A DNA stretch of 41,757 nt from Cyclobacteriaceae bacterium (GCA_022841475.1 JALHRJ010000039.1:1-41757), one strand, 5' to 3'; positions 22,143 to 31,861 are shown, counted from the first letter of the stretch. The notes: a model not told the origin generated them from the sequence alone. Numbers and translations: made by a program.

Positions 22143-23984
22143 TTGAACCTGTTGCGACCCTATTCATTCCTGTTGGTGCTCCTGATCGGTTGTACCTACG
22201 CCCCCGACCCTGATCTCATCTATTTCAAAGACATTGAGTTTAATGAGAATCCGGAAATCCGGCTGTCGTTAAATTCCTATGATGAATCGCCAACCATTGA
22301 CATCTACGGACCTACAACCTTTTATTATGATTATGAATCTGATTTTGGTCAAATAGACCAATTGGTAGTTAGTGTTGGCAATACTATTGTTCTTACTACG
22401 GCCAGCACATCCGGATCTTTTAGCATAAAAGATAATCTACTGGTAAACGGTATTTATGAGCTCAAGATTCAGGTACTGGTAGACAGCAACACAGGCTCCA
22501 TTGCTGATAAACTTGACCTCGAAAAGTTTGTGGTGTGGAGAACCTGGCAGTTAATAGTTGATGTTACTCCACCCCCGCAGCCACAAATTACTTTTTCGGA
22601 AGAGAACGGTCACTTTAAGCTCTCGTGGACAGGATATTCAAAGCCTGGCTTTGTTCACTACCTTGTTACTGTCTATAGTCCATTTATGTCGCGTGAGTTT
22701 CGGATTACGGATCCCAACACTACTTCAGTGCCGATTACATCCTATGTGGGTGGCTACACCATTGAATGCCGCGTAACCCTGGTTACTTCTATGCATGCTA
22801 TACAAAGTCAGCCAGCCTTCAGAACGGATCAGCTTACACTAACAGGCGAATATCGGTTTAGTGATAGCACCATGTTACTGACCTGGAACAAAGCCGACTT
22901 TTCAGGATCCTTTCAAAGCTATACCATCATTGAGAATGGTCAGGAAAAAAGTACGATCTATAGCCTTCAGGATACCACCGTGCGCGTGCGGCCCGCTTCG
23001 GTAATTTTTGGCGAGTCGGTATCCTATCAGATAACTACCAATTCAGTTAATGGATACTCGCCTGCATCAAATGCAATAACACAGAGTAAACTGGTAGACT
23101 TTCCGATCTTAAGTCCTATGCCGGATCGTTTCTCCTATAATAAAACCCTTCAATCCATCATTGGTTATTTCAATACTTACACCCCCTATCAAGCAACACT
23201 ATATTCGCCAGCATTCGTGCCGCAACAAACGGTTACCAGTGGCTCCTTCAGTTTTGCTACACCCTACGAGAGTCCATTTATTTATACTACTGACCTGGAA
23301 CACGGTATAGTTCAAGTAAATCTTGAAACCCAGGAACGAAAATATATTGATATTCTGCCCTGGACCTGGGGCGTTTTTAGTAGTGTCTATGTGGCCTCGG
23401 CATCACGCACCCAGATTGTAACGTTTGGGTATCGCGCCCACAACGCTGCGGGCAGCCAGGTCGTGCAACATGTGCGGGTATATGATATGGTGAATCAGGT
23501 TACACTCTATCATTCGGAGTTTCCGATGGGCGGTAATGAAATGATACCGATTATATCGGATGATGGACAATATTTACGCAAGGTGTATAATCAGTTCTAT
23601 AAAATTAATGGAACGAGCCTTCAATTTGTGGGGCTGCCGGTTTCCACCTATGGATTTCTGGGCTTTCGTCCCGATGCCAGTAACGAGTTCATGCTAATCT
23701 TTAATAACGTTATTTATATTTTCAACTCAGAAAATGCACAACTGAAACGAACCATCAATCCACCGGATCTTTTCTTTGTGTACCGAGGCTACGATCCGGT
23801 AACCCAGCGAGTTCTTTATGCGGGCAATGATGCCAAAACTTGTTTTGCCATTCATGTTGAGACGGGAGTCACCACTCCTATCCAGGCGTACTCGCGAAAT
23901 GTTTCGAACTTTTATTTTATTAATGGATACCTGTTGCATCGTGAAGGATCCTTTGGAACCTATGTAAAGGTGATTAACGAATAG
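22143..23984 (+). CDS. Lipoprotein with fibronectin-III-like and propeller-like regions (TTG start)
   Basis: A 613-residue protein. The first usable codon is TTG, giving MNLLRPYSFLLVLLIGC, a good lipoprotein signal with lipobox LIGC (Cys17). Residues about 30-330 contain beta-sandwich repeats (LIVDVTPPPQPQITFSEENG, KLSWTGYS, LLTWNKADFSGSFQSYTIIE) of fibronectin type III character. The C-terminal half has repeated strand patterns (PFIYTTDLEHGIVQVNLETQ, VLYAGNDAKTCFAIHVETG) typical of beta-propeller-like proteins. Probably a surface or periplasmic binding protein; no enzyme motif seen. It is co-transcribed with the outer-membrane protein 4 nt downstream. The absence of an ATG, right after a TTAACATAATA repeat, may reflect loss of the original start. 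Confidence 0.65.
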   Translation: MNLLRPYSFLLVLLIGCTYAPDPDLIYFKDIEFNENPEIRLSLNSYDESPTIDIYGPTTFYYDYESDFGQIDQLVVSVGNTIVLTTASTSGSFSIKDNLLVNGIYELKIQVLVDSNTGSIADKLDLEKFVVWRTWQLIVDVTPPPQPQITFSEENGHFKLSWTGYSKPGFVHYLVTVYSPFMSREFRITDPNTTSVPITSYVGGYTIECRVTLVTSMHAIQSQPAFRTDQLTLTGEYRFSDSTMLLTWNKADFSGSFQSYTIIENGQEKSTIYSLQDTTVRVRPASVIFGESVSYQITTNSVNGYSPASNAITQSKLVDFPILSPMPDRFSYNKTLQSIIGYFNTYTPYQATLYSPAFVPQQTVTSGSFSFATPYESPFIYTTDLEHGIVQVNLETQERKYIDILPWTWGVFSSVYVASASRTQIVTFGYRAHNAAGSQVVQHVRVYDMVNQVTLYHSEFPMGGNEMIPIISDDGQYLRKVYNQFYKINGTSLQFVGLPVSTYGFLGFRPDASNEFMLIFNNVIYIFNSENAQLKRTINPPDLFFVYRGYDPVTQRVLYAGNDAKTCFAIHVETGVTTPIQAYSRNVSNFYFINGYLLHREGSFGTYVKVINE

Positions 23985-23988
23985 CATT

Positions 23989-24726
23989 ATGACCAGAAGC
24001 AATTGTCGGCAACTCACCATTCTCATCATTATCTTTCTCACTTCGGTAAGTACCCGCGGCCAGGTGAGAGTATCTTTGGCGATGGGGTATGGCAGCTATG
24101 CCATGGAGGATTTAAAGGATGTTCAGGAAGCCATTAACCTGAATGGCTTGGTTCCGCTTCAACCGTTAACTTCCTTTCCATCTTATTACCAGTACGAAGG
24201 TGGCATCCAATACGATTTCAAAAATGGGTTTATGACAGGTCTCTTGTTAGGTTACGGATCAACAGGCGCCCACTCAAACTATTCCGATTACTCGGGCTCA
24301 CTAACAGCAGATCAACTTATTAATTATAAATCTGTAACTCTGTCCTTGGGCTTTGTCACCAACCCCGATAAGAAATGGCAATTCTCCCTCGACTTACGGC
24401 CGGCAGTATATTTTAATGCGCTCAAGATCACCTTGGATCAACAAATTGGTACGGAAGAATTGCAAGAGGAATATGATTTCAAATCACGCAACATTACCCT
24501 TCAACCTACGGGTATACTCAGTCGCAAATTTGGCCCCTTCGGTATGCATGCTATACTGGGTTATAGCCTAACCGTAATGGGTGGAAAAATCGCGCTAACC
24601 GATAATAAAGATTCCTACCTGATTAATAAATCAAATAATCCGGCCGTTGCTGATTGGAGTGGTTTTAGAATTGGATTGGGTGTCAACTTTACGTTCACTC
24701 CTAAGTCCGAGACGAATAATCAATAG
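23989..24726 (+). CDS. Outer-membrane beta-barrel protein
   Basis: A 245-residue protein with a signal peptide (SNCRQLTILIIIFLTSVSTRG, cleaved near RGQ). The body shows alternating strands such as QVRVSLAMGYGSYAMEDL, GIQYDFKNGFMTGLLLGYGS and RIGLGVNFTF near the C-terminus, as in OmpA/OmpW-like barrels of Bacteroidota. Its start is 4 nt after the lipoprotein stop, so the two likely form one surface unit. No specific substrate can be named. Confidence 0.7.
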   Translation: MTRSNCRQLTILIIIFLTSVSTRGQVRVSLAMGYGSYAMEDLKDVQEAINLNGLVPLQPLTSFPSYYQYEGGIQYDFKNGFMTGLLLGYGSTGAHSNYSDYSGSLTADQLINYKSVTLSLGFVTNPDKKWQFSLDLRPAVYFNALKITLDQQIGTEELQEEYDFKSRNITLQPTGILSRKFGPFGMHAILGYSLTVMGGKIALTDNKDSYLINKSNNPAVADWSGFRIGLGVNFTFTPKSETNNQ

Positions 24727-24733
24727 CTTCCCC

Positions 24734-25801
24734 CTACTTTTTAAAGCGAAACGCTTTCAACATTTTATGAAAGATGTCTGTGTTCTGATAGATACCAGAA
24801 AATTGTTCGGCCCCAGGTCCATATGCAAACACAGGGATCATCACGCCCGTATGATTGCCGGTAGTAAACTTGCCTTCAACCGTACCGGCTTTCATGTCGC
24901 CATTATTGATTGAAAAGCCACCGGTTTCATGATCGGCAGTAATGATCACTAATGTATTGCGGTCTTTGGCAGCAAAGTCCAAGACTTTACCAATGGCATT
25001 ATCAAAGTCTACCATCTCATCGATGATGTATTGCGTATCGTTACCATGACCACCCCAATCTATCTGCGAGCCTTCAATCATCAGGAACATTCCTTTCTTG
25101 TTGCTCTTCAATAGCTGCAAGGCTTTATCTGTAGATTTTACCAACTCATCACCCCGGCCGGCCGAAAATTTAGGTTGCTGTTCATCCGCCAGGAAGGCGG
25201 CCAGTTTACCGCTGTTAACTTGTTCTACTTCAGCCATGGAATGAGCCACGGTATAGTTTCTGGCTTTCAATGAGTCCATCAGGTTGAGTCCATCTTTACG
25301 GGTGCTAAAAAACTTTCGACCCCCGCCAATAAATACATCGATGTCGGTAGTTAAAAAATCCAACGCGATGTTCTCATCCAAAGCGCGTGAAGGTTGATGC
25401 GAAATAAAACACGCTGGGGTTGCATGGGTAATTGAACAGGTTGCTACAAGCCCGGTTGATAAACCATTGCGTTCGGCAATTTCAAGAATGGTGGGAACTG
25501 CTTTTCCGGAAGCATCCACTCCTATAGCACCGTTGAAGGTTGTTACTCCGCAGGCAAACGCGGTAGCCCCGGCAGCGGAGTCGGTAACATAATTATCACT
25601 CGCCTGGTTTTTATGAAAGCCCACGGTAGTGCAGCGCTCCAGATTAAGCGACCCATGCTTAGCGGTAAGCCCGGCATAGATCTGTGCAACACCCATCCCA
25701 TCCCCCACCATCAGAATGATATTTTTAGCCTTCTTAGATTTCTGTGCTGAACCTGTCAGCGTTATCAACAAGCAGCACAGTAAAAGCGTAGATCGAATCA
25801 T
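24734..25801 (-). CDS. Alkaline phosphatase (PhoA family), secreted
   Basis: A 355-residue protein with signal peptide (MIRSTLLLCCLLITLTGSAQ). Metal-site motif NIILMVGDGMG is followed by the nucleophile motif TDSAAGATAFACG, whose serine is phosphorylated during catalysis. Later metal ligands appear in FLMIEGSQIDWGGHGND, VIITADHETGG and GNHTGVMIPVFAYG. All expected PhoA-type ligands are present, at the shorter length common in Bacteroidota. It should release phosphate from monoesters in the periplasm. The gene is convergent with the barrel gene (7 nt between) and lies 26 nt behind the response-regulator gene. Confidence 0.93.
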   Translation of the reverse strand: MIRSTLLLCCLLITLTGSAQKSKKAKNIILMVGDGMGVAQIYAGLTAKHGSLNLERCTTVGFHKNQASDNYVTDSAAGATAFACGVTTFNGAIGVDASGKAVPTILEIAERNGLSTGLVATCSITHATPACFISHQPSRALDENIALDFLTTDIDVFIGGGRKFFSTRKDGLNLMDSLKARNYTVAHSMAEVEQVNSGKLAAFLADEQQPKFSAGRGDELVKSTDKALQLLKSNKKGMFLMIEGSQIDWGGHGNDTQYIIDEMVDFDNAIGKVLDFAAKDRNTLVIITADHETGGFSINNGDMKAGTVEGKFTTGNHTGVMIPVFAYGPGAEQFSGIYQNTDIFHKMLKAFRFKK

Positions 25802-25827
25802 GAGTCTAATTATTTATGTAAAGTAAA

Positions 25828-26517
25828 TCATTTCACATGGGGCAAGAAGCGATATTTTCCATTGCCAAGATATTCAATCCAATGTTTACCGAGCTTGCGC
25901 ATCAGGGTTTCCAGAAACAACTGTGGTGATGAGGTAGTGGAATAAGTATCGGAACCCCAGATGTTGTTGATCAGGTTTTCTTCACTGATTATTTTTTTCG
26001 GATTCTGCGCGAGGAAGAAAAGTAACTCCAATTCTATCTTCGATAATTGTAAGGGTTCCCCGCGCAACAAGGCGCCTCCTCTCCGATCTATAATAAGATC
26101 CCCGGCCACCACGGCCCGAGCACTTTTGCGGATAACATAGTGACCGCGTAACACCGTAATAACTTTGTTTGCCAACGCTCGCAGCCCAATAATTTTCTCA
26201 ATGAAGTCATCACCACCGGTGTCGAGGGCCGCATCCTGGTAATAGTTTTCAGAGCGGGCGGTTAGAAAAAAGATGTAAGTATCCTGAAACAACGATAACT
26301 CGCGGAGGCGTTTACAAATCTCAATACCATTTATCGGGTACATCATAATGTCGAGGATGATCAGGTCGGGCTTAAACTTCACCGCTGCTTCCACCGCTTT
26401 CGTGCTCTCTTCAACAGTCTTCACTTTGAAGCCCTCTTTTTCAAAGTTGTATTTTAACAATTCCAGAATATCCGGGTCATCGTCTACCGCCAGGATCCTG
26501 TACGCCTCTTTTTCCAT
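25828..26517 (-). CDS. OmpR/PhoB-type response regulator (orphan)
   Basis: A 229-residue protein starting at MEKEAYRILAV; an upstream TTG at 26550 is less likely. The receiver domain has the acidic pocket VDDDPD (12-14), phosphoacceptor D56 in LIILDIMMYP, and a lysine in DDFIEKIIG where most relatives have KP. The C-terminal winged-helix domain (LIIDRRGGALLRGEPLQLSK, ELELLFFLAQNPKKIISEEN, LIEYLGNGKYRFL-like end) binds DNA. No histidine kinase gene adjoins. The alkaline phosphatase gene follows on the same strand 26 nt away, so the regulator may control or be co-transcribed with it (phosphate response is a guess). Confidence 0.88.
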   Translation of the reverse strand: MEKEAYRILAVDDDPDILELLKYNFEKEGFKVKTVEESTKAVEAAVKFKPDLIILDIMMYPINGIEICKRLRELSLFQDTYIFFLTARSENYYQDAALDTGGDDFIEKIIGLRALANKVITVLRGHYVIRKSARAVVAGDLIIDRRGGALLRGEPLQLSKIELELLFFLAQNPKKIISEENLINNIWGSDTYSTTSSPQLFLETLMRKLGKHWIEYLGNGKYRFLPHVK

Positions 26518-26579
26518 TCGCGGGAAATATAGACACGCACCATTACCCAAATCTTATGGGAGAGTTAATAACTGATGTA

Positions 26580-26755
26580 AGCATGAAGGATTGTCAGCCT
26601 GAGGTTTCTCCTGGTCTGCCGCATTCGCCATTTGGCGGAACAGGCAGGGAAGGCTATTGTATTTTAAAGATCTCTGCGCCTTAGCGTCTCTGCGCCTGCC
26701 TGCGGTAGGCAGGGTTCAAAATTCACCGCAAAGACACAAGGACGCAAAGGTGTAA
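26580..26755. repeat. Intergenic repeat cluster with CCTGCC/GGCAGG hairpins
   Basis: Two inverted repeats are seen: CGCCA-tt-TGGCG (26628-26639) inside a larger CTGCC...GGCAG pairing, and CCTGCC-tgcggta-GGCAGG (26695-26713). These are followed by CACCGCAAAGACACAAGGAC and GCAAAGG, the mirror of the CTCTGCGCCTTAGCGTCTCT block at 26671-26690. Such GCCTGCC and CTTTGCG repeats are common between genes of Cytophagales-like genomes. It separates the CotH gene from the response regulator and may also end the CotH operon transcript. Confidence 0.6.
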
Positions 26756-26760
26756 GAAAG

Positions 26761-28944
26761 TCAAAAAACCTTAATCAGCTTAACTTGCTGCACGGGCATG
26801 TCATCAATAGAAAGCAACCTCAATACATACAATCCGGGTGGAACCGAAGTGCCCGTATCGTCACGACCATCCCACACAATTTCAGAGTCGGTTACCGACC
26901 GCCTGATCACTTCCTGGCCCATTAAATTATCAATCTGTATAGTATTGATTTTCAATTTACTATTAATCTTTATCTGAATGGATTGTTGAAAAGGATTCGG
27001 GTATACCTCTACTCCCATTTTAGGCTCTGTTCCGGTAATAATGGAACAATCACCTGGCATGTTATTATCCATCCACACAAGCCGGTTCAATGTCCATTGT
27101 TTTAAAAAGTTAATTTCTTGTGCATAGGTTTGCCCGATAAATTGGTTAGGCCATACATAGGTGCCAAGTATAGGCCAGCGTTGGTAGTTGCGTTGCTGCG
27201 ACTCGTCCAATACCGTTGCAATGGAATCAATCTTGTTAATAAAATAATCATCGGTAAGAAATCCTTCGCGCAACTCTGTCCATCTGCATTTCATAGCGTT
27301 GGCAAAGGAAGGATCTTGCACCATGCGTCTGAACCAGAAGATGCTTCGGCCCTGATCGGCATACATCCACCCCGGTGCAAATTGAGCATTGGCCAGATAA
27401 TCAACATTACCAAACGAAAGATTGAAATCCCACAAGGGGCCTAAATACAGTTTGCCACCGTTGCTGTCTTTTTCTTTATACAAATAGGTACTGAATAAAA
27501 AGGCATCAACATTTTTTGCAATCTCATTCACCAAAATAAAATCAACGGCTGAGGGAACATCCAGATATTTCTTATACCCGGTTTGTGTATTGGTAAAATT
27601 GCTGGCCGTTAAGCTGGATTGAAATTCACGCATGTAATTCCGAATGTATGTGCGCTGCCCGTCTACCAACTCTTCTCCGGATGGATCAAAGTATTGCAGC
27701 GAGACATTACGTTCATTTAGTAATGTGGGTGTAGGGGTTGCCGTCCAGGCCGGAAAATCATTGGCGTCAATCTTATCAATGCGCAACACGTATCCTCCTG
27801 TAAGTTCATCACCGGCAACATCCTGCGGTTGTAATTCTGCGATATCAACCCGGTTCTTATCGCGTTTGATTTTTTCCATCAGCACATACACACCTTTGTA
27901 ATCGTCATTGATCACCACTTCGGCAAAGCGGGTGCGGGTTGTATAGTTGCCTAAATCGTTGCCCAGTTTAAACGACAATACATTGCGCATCATGGATTTA
28001 TCTGAATAAGGTGCATACAACACCCAATCATTTTCTGGTGGCATACCCAGCAACGCTGCATTGAAATTGCTGCCGTCTGCGTTTTGCGTTTCTATACTGT
28101 ACGATTTTTTAGGAAACCCTTGTGACGACTCGCCTCGTGTTTCAATAGAGATTCTTCCATCATAATTAGTGAATAGATCGGTCAGTTGATTGCGAATTCC
28201 TGCGCCATTATCAATGATGCCCATGTGCGCAATAATCCGTGGATCATCGGGTATAGCTTGTCCATGGGTGTTGATCACAATGATCGGCAGATTGGAAGAA
28301 AAATTCAGTGGACCGGTAAACCATGAGGGTGTTGGCAAATAAGTGGTTGTATTGTCAGTAATGCCCACTGAAAAAAATACGCGAGACGTTAAATCAGATG
28401 AACTGATGTTATCATTATGAACTTGTATGGCCAACGTATTCTCTCCCGCAACCAACAAACCATCCAACTGCTCTTTTCGGATCAGAATTCCTTCCGGAGC
28501 CTGGCCCTGATAGAGTTGTGCTTCATGAAGACCAGCACTTCCCTGATTGAATGCAACAGTCCCTGCAGGCATGAAGGCTCGCGCAACTTCTACTCCATTA
28601 AGATAAGCGATATAACCATCGTCATAATCTACATGCAGCAGTGCATCTTTGATTTTATCACGGTTGGTAATCGTAAATTTCTTGCGCAGAAAAACAGATA
28701 TCACCGGACTGATCACCGTTCTATCATCGCCATCGCCATAGCCAATGCCGCCTCTTCCCTCCTGCCAGAGTTGATCGTTGAATGCGGGTGTATGCCAATT
28801 GACTCCCGGGGCAGAAGTACCCGGCCAGTAGCGCCACTTCATGCTGTCATACACCACGGTTTCCCAATGATTTACTGTTTGCCCCGCGCTGCCCAGCGCA
28901 AGCAGAAAAAATACTCCTAAGCAGTAATATCTTTTATAGTACAT
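26761..28944 (-). CDS. CotH-kinase family protein with T9SS sorting domain
   Basis: A 727-residue secreted protein. A signal peptide (LGVFFLLALGSAGQ) is followed by an N-terminal beta-sandwich region (residues about 30-190, GGIGYGDGDDRTVI, LLHVDYDDGYIAYLNGVEVA). The CotH kinase-like domain occupies about 220-630: PKKSYSIETQNADG, ENDWVLYAPYSDKSMMRN, EVVINDDYKGVYVLMEKIKR and the later LGPLWDFNLSFGN. The C-terminal 85 residues (VEVYPNPFQQSI... GLYVLRLLSIDDMPVQQVKL) are a type A T9SS sorting domain, so it is exported and surface-attached. CotH-family proteins are atypical protein kinases in spore coats; substrates outside Bacillus are unknown. Last gene of the five-gene operon, TAATG overlap with the TolC-like gene. 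Confidence 0.88.
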   Translation of the reverse strand: MYYKRYYCLGVFFLLALGSAGQTVNHWETVVYDSMKWRYWPGTSAPGVNWHTPAFNDQLWQEGRGGIGYGDGDDRTVISPVISVFLRKKFTITNRDKIKDALLHVDYDDGYIAYLNGVEVARAFMPAGTVAFNQGSAGLHEAQLYQGQAPEGILIRKEQLDGLLVAGENTLAIQVHNDNISSSDLTSRVFFSVGITDNTTTYLPTPSWFTGPLNFSSNLPIIVINTHGQAIPDDPRIIAHMGIIDNGAGIRNQLTDLFTNYDGRISIETRGESSQGFPKKSYSIETQNADGSNFNAALLGMPPENDWVLYAPYSDKSMMRNVLSFKLGNDLGNYTTRTRFAEVVINDDYKGVYVLMEKIKRDKNRVDIAELQPQDVAGDELTGGYVLRIDKIDANDFPAWTATPTPTLLNERNVSLQYFDPSGEELVDGQRTYIRNYMREFQSSLTASNFTNTQTGYKKYLDVPSAVDFILVNEIAKNVDAFLFSTYLYKEKDSNGGKLYLGPLWDFNLSFGNVDYLANAQFAPGWMYADQGRSIFWFRRMVQDPSFANAMKCRWTELREGFLTDDYFINKIDSIATVLDESQQRNYQRWPILGTYVWPNQFIGQTYAQEINFLKQWTLNRLVWMDNNMPGDCSIITGTEPKMGVEVYPNPFQQSIQIKINSKLKINTIQIDNLMGQEVIRRSVTDSEIVWDGRDDTGTSVPPGLYVLRLLSIDDMPVQQVKLIKVF

Positions 28945-30185
28945 TACCGGGAGGTTAGTTCAGAAAGATTGGCGGACAGATAATTAATAAGCGGTCGTTG
29001 CTGCAATACTTCCGAGTAACTCAAAAACTCAAGGTATGAAAGCAATACCTCCTGCCTCAGGCGTGCAGCCATGGTTTTTAGTTTGATCAGATTGCTTTGA
29101 AGTTGTACTACCGCGGTGGGGTTGCTGTCATTGATCCGCTGCAGCGTGGTTGCCAGTGTACCCACCGATAAATCATTCATCATGGTGTTTATTTCACTGT
29201 GGCGTTTCAGCAGGCTTTTGATTTTCGCACGCATGAGTTCACGCCCGGTTTGTTGATCACTCTTCGCCTGATCACGATCACCTTCTGCTTCTATAAACTC
29301 CAGTTTGCGTTTGGTCATGTCACCTTTGTTCGGATTGAAAACCGGAATCGTAACGCCCATCGAAATACTCCACGGCTTGCGGCCTTGTTCGATGCGAAAA
29401 TTCTGATACTGGGTTTGTAAGAATCCAACATTTATGTTTGATTTTTCCAACAACATTTCGGTGTTCGCCAGGTCCCTTTGTTTTTCACGATAAGCCACTT
29501 CGCCCCCGCCAACCTGTTGCTGAAATAAACTATCCACTAAAGCTTCCAAATTTTCCAAAGATATTATCTGAGCAACTTGCCAGTCTATGGTTTTGAGTTT
29601 TGCCTTTTCATAGAAGCCCTCTACCCTTCTTCGTTGGTTGTCAATTTCAAAGCGGGCTTCTTCCAATTCTATAACTTTTTCAACCTGATCGAGTTTTAAC
29701 TTCACATAATCACCGGCATCGAAGTAGGTTGAATAACGTTGGCCTTCCAGAATGGATAACAGTTTTTCTATATTGAGTTTATCTTCCTCTTTGAGCAGAC
29801 TCACCTCCTGATAATACAACCAACCAATGATCACTTCATAGCGAGCCAGCAACGACTCTTTTAACAATCGGTCTCGGTCCAGTTGCAACAACTCCTGGTA
29901 GGTCTTAAAGTATTCATGGGTGCGCTTAACTTCCCAGGGATTGGCCGGGTTCAATCGCAACGCAAAGTCCTGGCGTTCGGGATCTAACTGATTACTCTCT
30001 GTGCGGAATTCCAGTTTCTGGATGGGTGCCAACCGATACGGTTTTGTGTTTAGAAAATTATCCTGATTGGAAAAAGTTTTAAGAGCTGGTTCTTCCAGCG
30101 CGGCATATAAAAAATCTTCCATGCTCACCTGCGCCTGTGTAAACATGGGGAGCAGTAAAAAAAAATACTGAGCAACTCGTTTCAT
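28944..30185 (-). CDS. TolC-like outer-membrane protein of the CotH/DUF4956 operon
   Basis: A 413-residue protein with signal peptide (MKRVAQYFFLLLPMFTQAQ). The remainder is almost entirely long amphipathic helices (KTYQELLQLDRDRLLKESLL, KVIELEEARFEIDNQRRRVE) with PWSISMGVTIPVFNPNKGDM, a membrane-strand segment typical of OEP family members. It would form the outer-membrane duct paired with the HlyD adaptor encoded just upstream (ATGA 4-nt overlap). It differs from the efflux TolC at 9234-10703 in length and position. No inner-membrane ABC or RND pump gene is in this operon. Confidence 0.75.
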   Translation of the reverse strand: MKRVAQYFFLLLPMFTQAQVSMEDFLYAALEEPALKTFSNQDNFLNTKPYRLAPIQKLEFRTESNQLDPERQDFALRLNPANPWEVKRTHEYFKTYQELLQLDRDRLLKESLLARYEVIIGWLYYQEVSLLKEEDKLNIEKLLSILEGQRYSTYFDAGDYVKLKLDQVEKVIELEEARFEIDNQRRRVEGFYEKAKLKTIDWQVAQIISLENLEALVDSLFQQQVGGGEVAYREKQRDLANTEMLLEKSNINVGFLQTQYQNFRIEQGRKPWSISMGVTIPVFNPNKGDMTKRKLEFIEAEGDRDQAKSDQQTGRELMRAKIKSLLKRHSEINTMMNDLSVGTLATTLQRINDSNPTAVVQLQSNLIKLKTMAARLRQEVLLSYLEFLSYSEVLQQRPLINYLSANLSELTSR

Positions 30186-31168
30186 CGCACCAACACCTTT
30201 TCACCGTTGGCAAGAAAATTCTCCGCGGGCACCTCAATAAACACTTCTTGCCCAAAGGCTGTGGTGGCGGTCGACTTTTGAAGAATTTCAGGCAACTCGC
30301 TTACCGAACCATAGCCAATAACTTTGCCGGCTACGGCATTTCTTCGCTGATCATACGATGCAACAGAAACAGTTGTCCCAATGGGATACACATCAGATTT
30401 TTTTCCGACCAGATACACAATGATCGTAGTAGGCCGTTTGGGATTTACTTCCAGCAAGGGTGTAAAAGCATCCACCTGTTCGCCCGCTTTCACATACACG
30501 TTTTTAACCACTCCGGCAGCGCTCGCATATTTGTTAAGTTTAATTTTCTCACTCCTCATTAATTCTAATTCACTTTCCTGCAACACAATTTGATTTTCCA
30601 GTAACTTTTGTTCGGTGGTACTTTCCTGCAGCACATCTTTGATTTTAATGTCCTGGGCCATCAGGTGCATCTTCTTTTGTTGTTTCAGGGAATTGATTTT
30701 TATTTCAAGCGGACTGTCAGTTGTTGATTTATCTGTGGACACAAAATCTTTGGTGAGCGCTTCATTCAACTTTAACTCACTTGTTGTTTGCAGAATCTCG
30801 GCATCGAGTTCTTCGAGTGTTATGTTATTCTGGGCTTTAATGTAAGAGATCTCGGCATCTGCGAGTTTTGCTTTTTCTGCCCGTTCCGATTTTAATACAG
30901 CGATGCGGTTGCTCAGTTTGGCAATTTCAATTTCCAGTGTTTCGCTGGTAAGTTCAATCAGCAAATCACCTTCGTCTACCTGCTGGCCTGGCACAACTTT
31001 AATGGACTTAACCAAAGCCGATTTATCGGAGTTGATTTTGTATTCCCTGCTTTGGGCTATTCCGATGGAGGCGTCTCCGCTCCCTTTAAAGTAACGTGAA
31101 CTGATAAACAACATCGTCAGGAACATTGCCCCGATCAAAACATAAAACCAATTCATTTGGGATTTCAT
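30182..31168 (-). CDS. HlyD-family periplasmic adaptor
   Basis: A 328-residue protein anchored by one N-terminal helix (MNWFYVLIGAMFLTMLFIS). It has the lipoyl half-motif SALVKSIKVVPGQQVDEGDL, long helical hairpins (IEIAKLSNRIAVLKSERAEK, LENQIVLQESELELMRSEKI), and the second half AGVVKNVYVKAGEQVDAFTP, ending in a barrel domain. This is the order of an HlyD/membrane-fusion protein. It overlaps DUF4956 by one base (TGATG) and the TolC-like gene by four, so the products probably assemble together. The transported substance is unknown. Confidence 0.85.
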   Translation of the reverse strand: MKSQMNWFYVLIGAMFLTMLFISSRYFKGSGDASIGIAQSREYKINSDKSALVKSIKVVPGQQVDEGDLLIELTSETLEIEIAKLSNRIAVLKSERAEKAKLADAEISYIKAQNNITLEELDAEILQTTSELKLNEALTKDFVSTDKSTTDSPLEIKINSLKQQKKMHLMAQDIKIKDVLQESTTEQKLLENQIVLQESELELMRSEKIKLNKYASAAGVVKNVYVKAGEQVDAFTPLLEVNPKRPTTIIVYLVGKKSDVYPIGTTVSVASYDQRRNAVAGKVIGYGSVSELPEILQKSTATTAFGQEVFIEVPAENFLANGEKVLVR

Positions 31169-31839
31169 CAGCCGGGTATTACTTCGTTCGATGATACTTT
31201 TATTTGCTTCACGCCTTCCAATTTTCTTAACGCATTCACAAGATCTTCCTTACTGAACTCTTTTTTCAGTGAAACAGCATAATGATAGCGCAAGGTGTTT
31301 TCTTTCGTTACCATAATGGTAATGGTTCGGTATTCAGCCACATAGGCCGTTACTACTTTCAGCACATCTTCAAGTCTTTCCGTATTCTCCAGTGTAAAAA
31401 ACAAATGACTGTGATGGGCAAAGCTCTTGAAGGGTGAGAAATGCAATAAAACTGCCACAAGACAAAACAGAATGGATCCCACGAAGGAAATGGTAAATCC
31501 ATACACCCCGATGGCCAACCCCGTACTCAGGGCAGCAAATAGAAACAACACATCGCGCGGGTCGTCAATTCGGGTGCGAAACCGAATAATCGCCATGGCC
31601 CCAAAAACACCCAGGCCGCGGGCAAGACTATCCCCAATCGCCATCATCACCAATGTAGTCACTACGGCACCGAGCACGAGCGACTGAAAAAAGTTTTTGG
31701 GATAATAATCTCCTGTAAAGGTGAGCTTGTGGGTGATAGCGATAATGGAAGCCAGCAGAAAAGCCCAGAGAAAAGAATAGGTAATATTAATCAGCTGTGG
31801 ATATTCATACACAGGCTGATCAGGAAATAACTCAAACAT
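31168..31839 (-). CDS. DUF4956 integral membrane protein
   Basis: A 223-residue protein with about four membrane helices (ITYSFLWAFLLASIIAITHK, SLVLGAVVTTLVMMAIG, VLFLFAALSTGLAIGVYGFT, GSILFCLVAVLLH). The signature DUF4956 stretch is GLGVFGAMAIIRFRTRIDDP. The C-terminal 80 residues are soluble and resemble a small ferredoxin-like domain (TITIMVTKENTLRYHYAVSL, LRKLEGVKQIKVSSNEVIP). DUF4956 genes are repeatedly found near CotH and VTC-like polyphosphate polymerase genes in other bacteria. Here CotH is present, but no VTC gene was seen in the window. Confidence 0.88.
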   Translation of the reverse strand: MFELFPDQPVYEYPQLINITYSFLWAFLLASIIAITHKLTFTGDYYPKNFFQSLVLGAVVTTLVMMAIGDSLARGLGVFGAMAIIRFRTRIDDPRDVLFLFAALSTGLAIGVYGFTISFVGSILFCLVAVLLHFSPFKSFAHHSHLFFTLENTERLEDVLKVVTAYVAEYRTITIMVTKENTLRYHYAVSLKKEFSKEDLVNALRKLEGVKQIKVSSNEVIPG

Positions 31840-31861
31840 GGAGTAAGCTTTTCAAGTTTAT

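Noticed and set aside
26580..26755. Small RNA gene
   Set aside because: The hairpins are short, generic intergenic repeats, and no promoter or terminator frames them.
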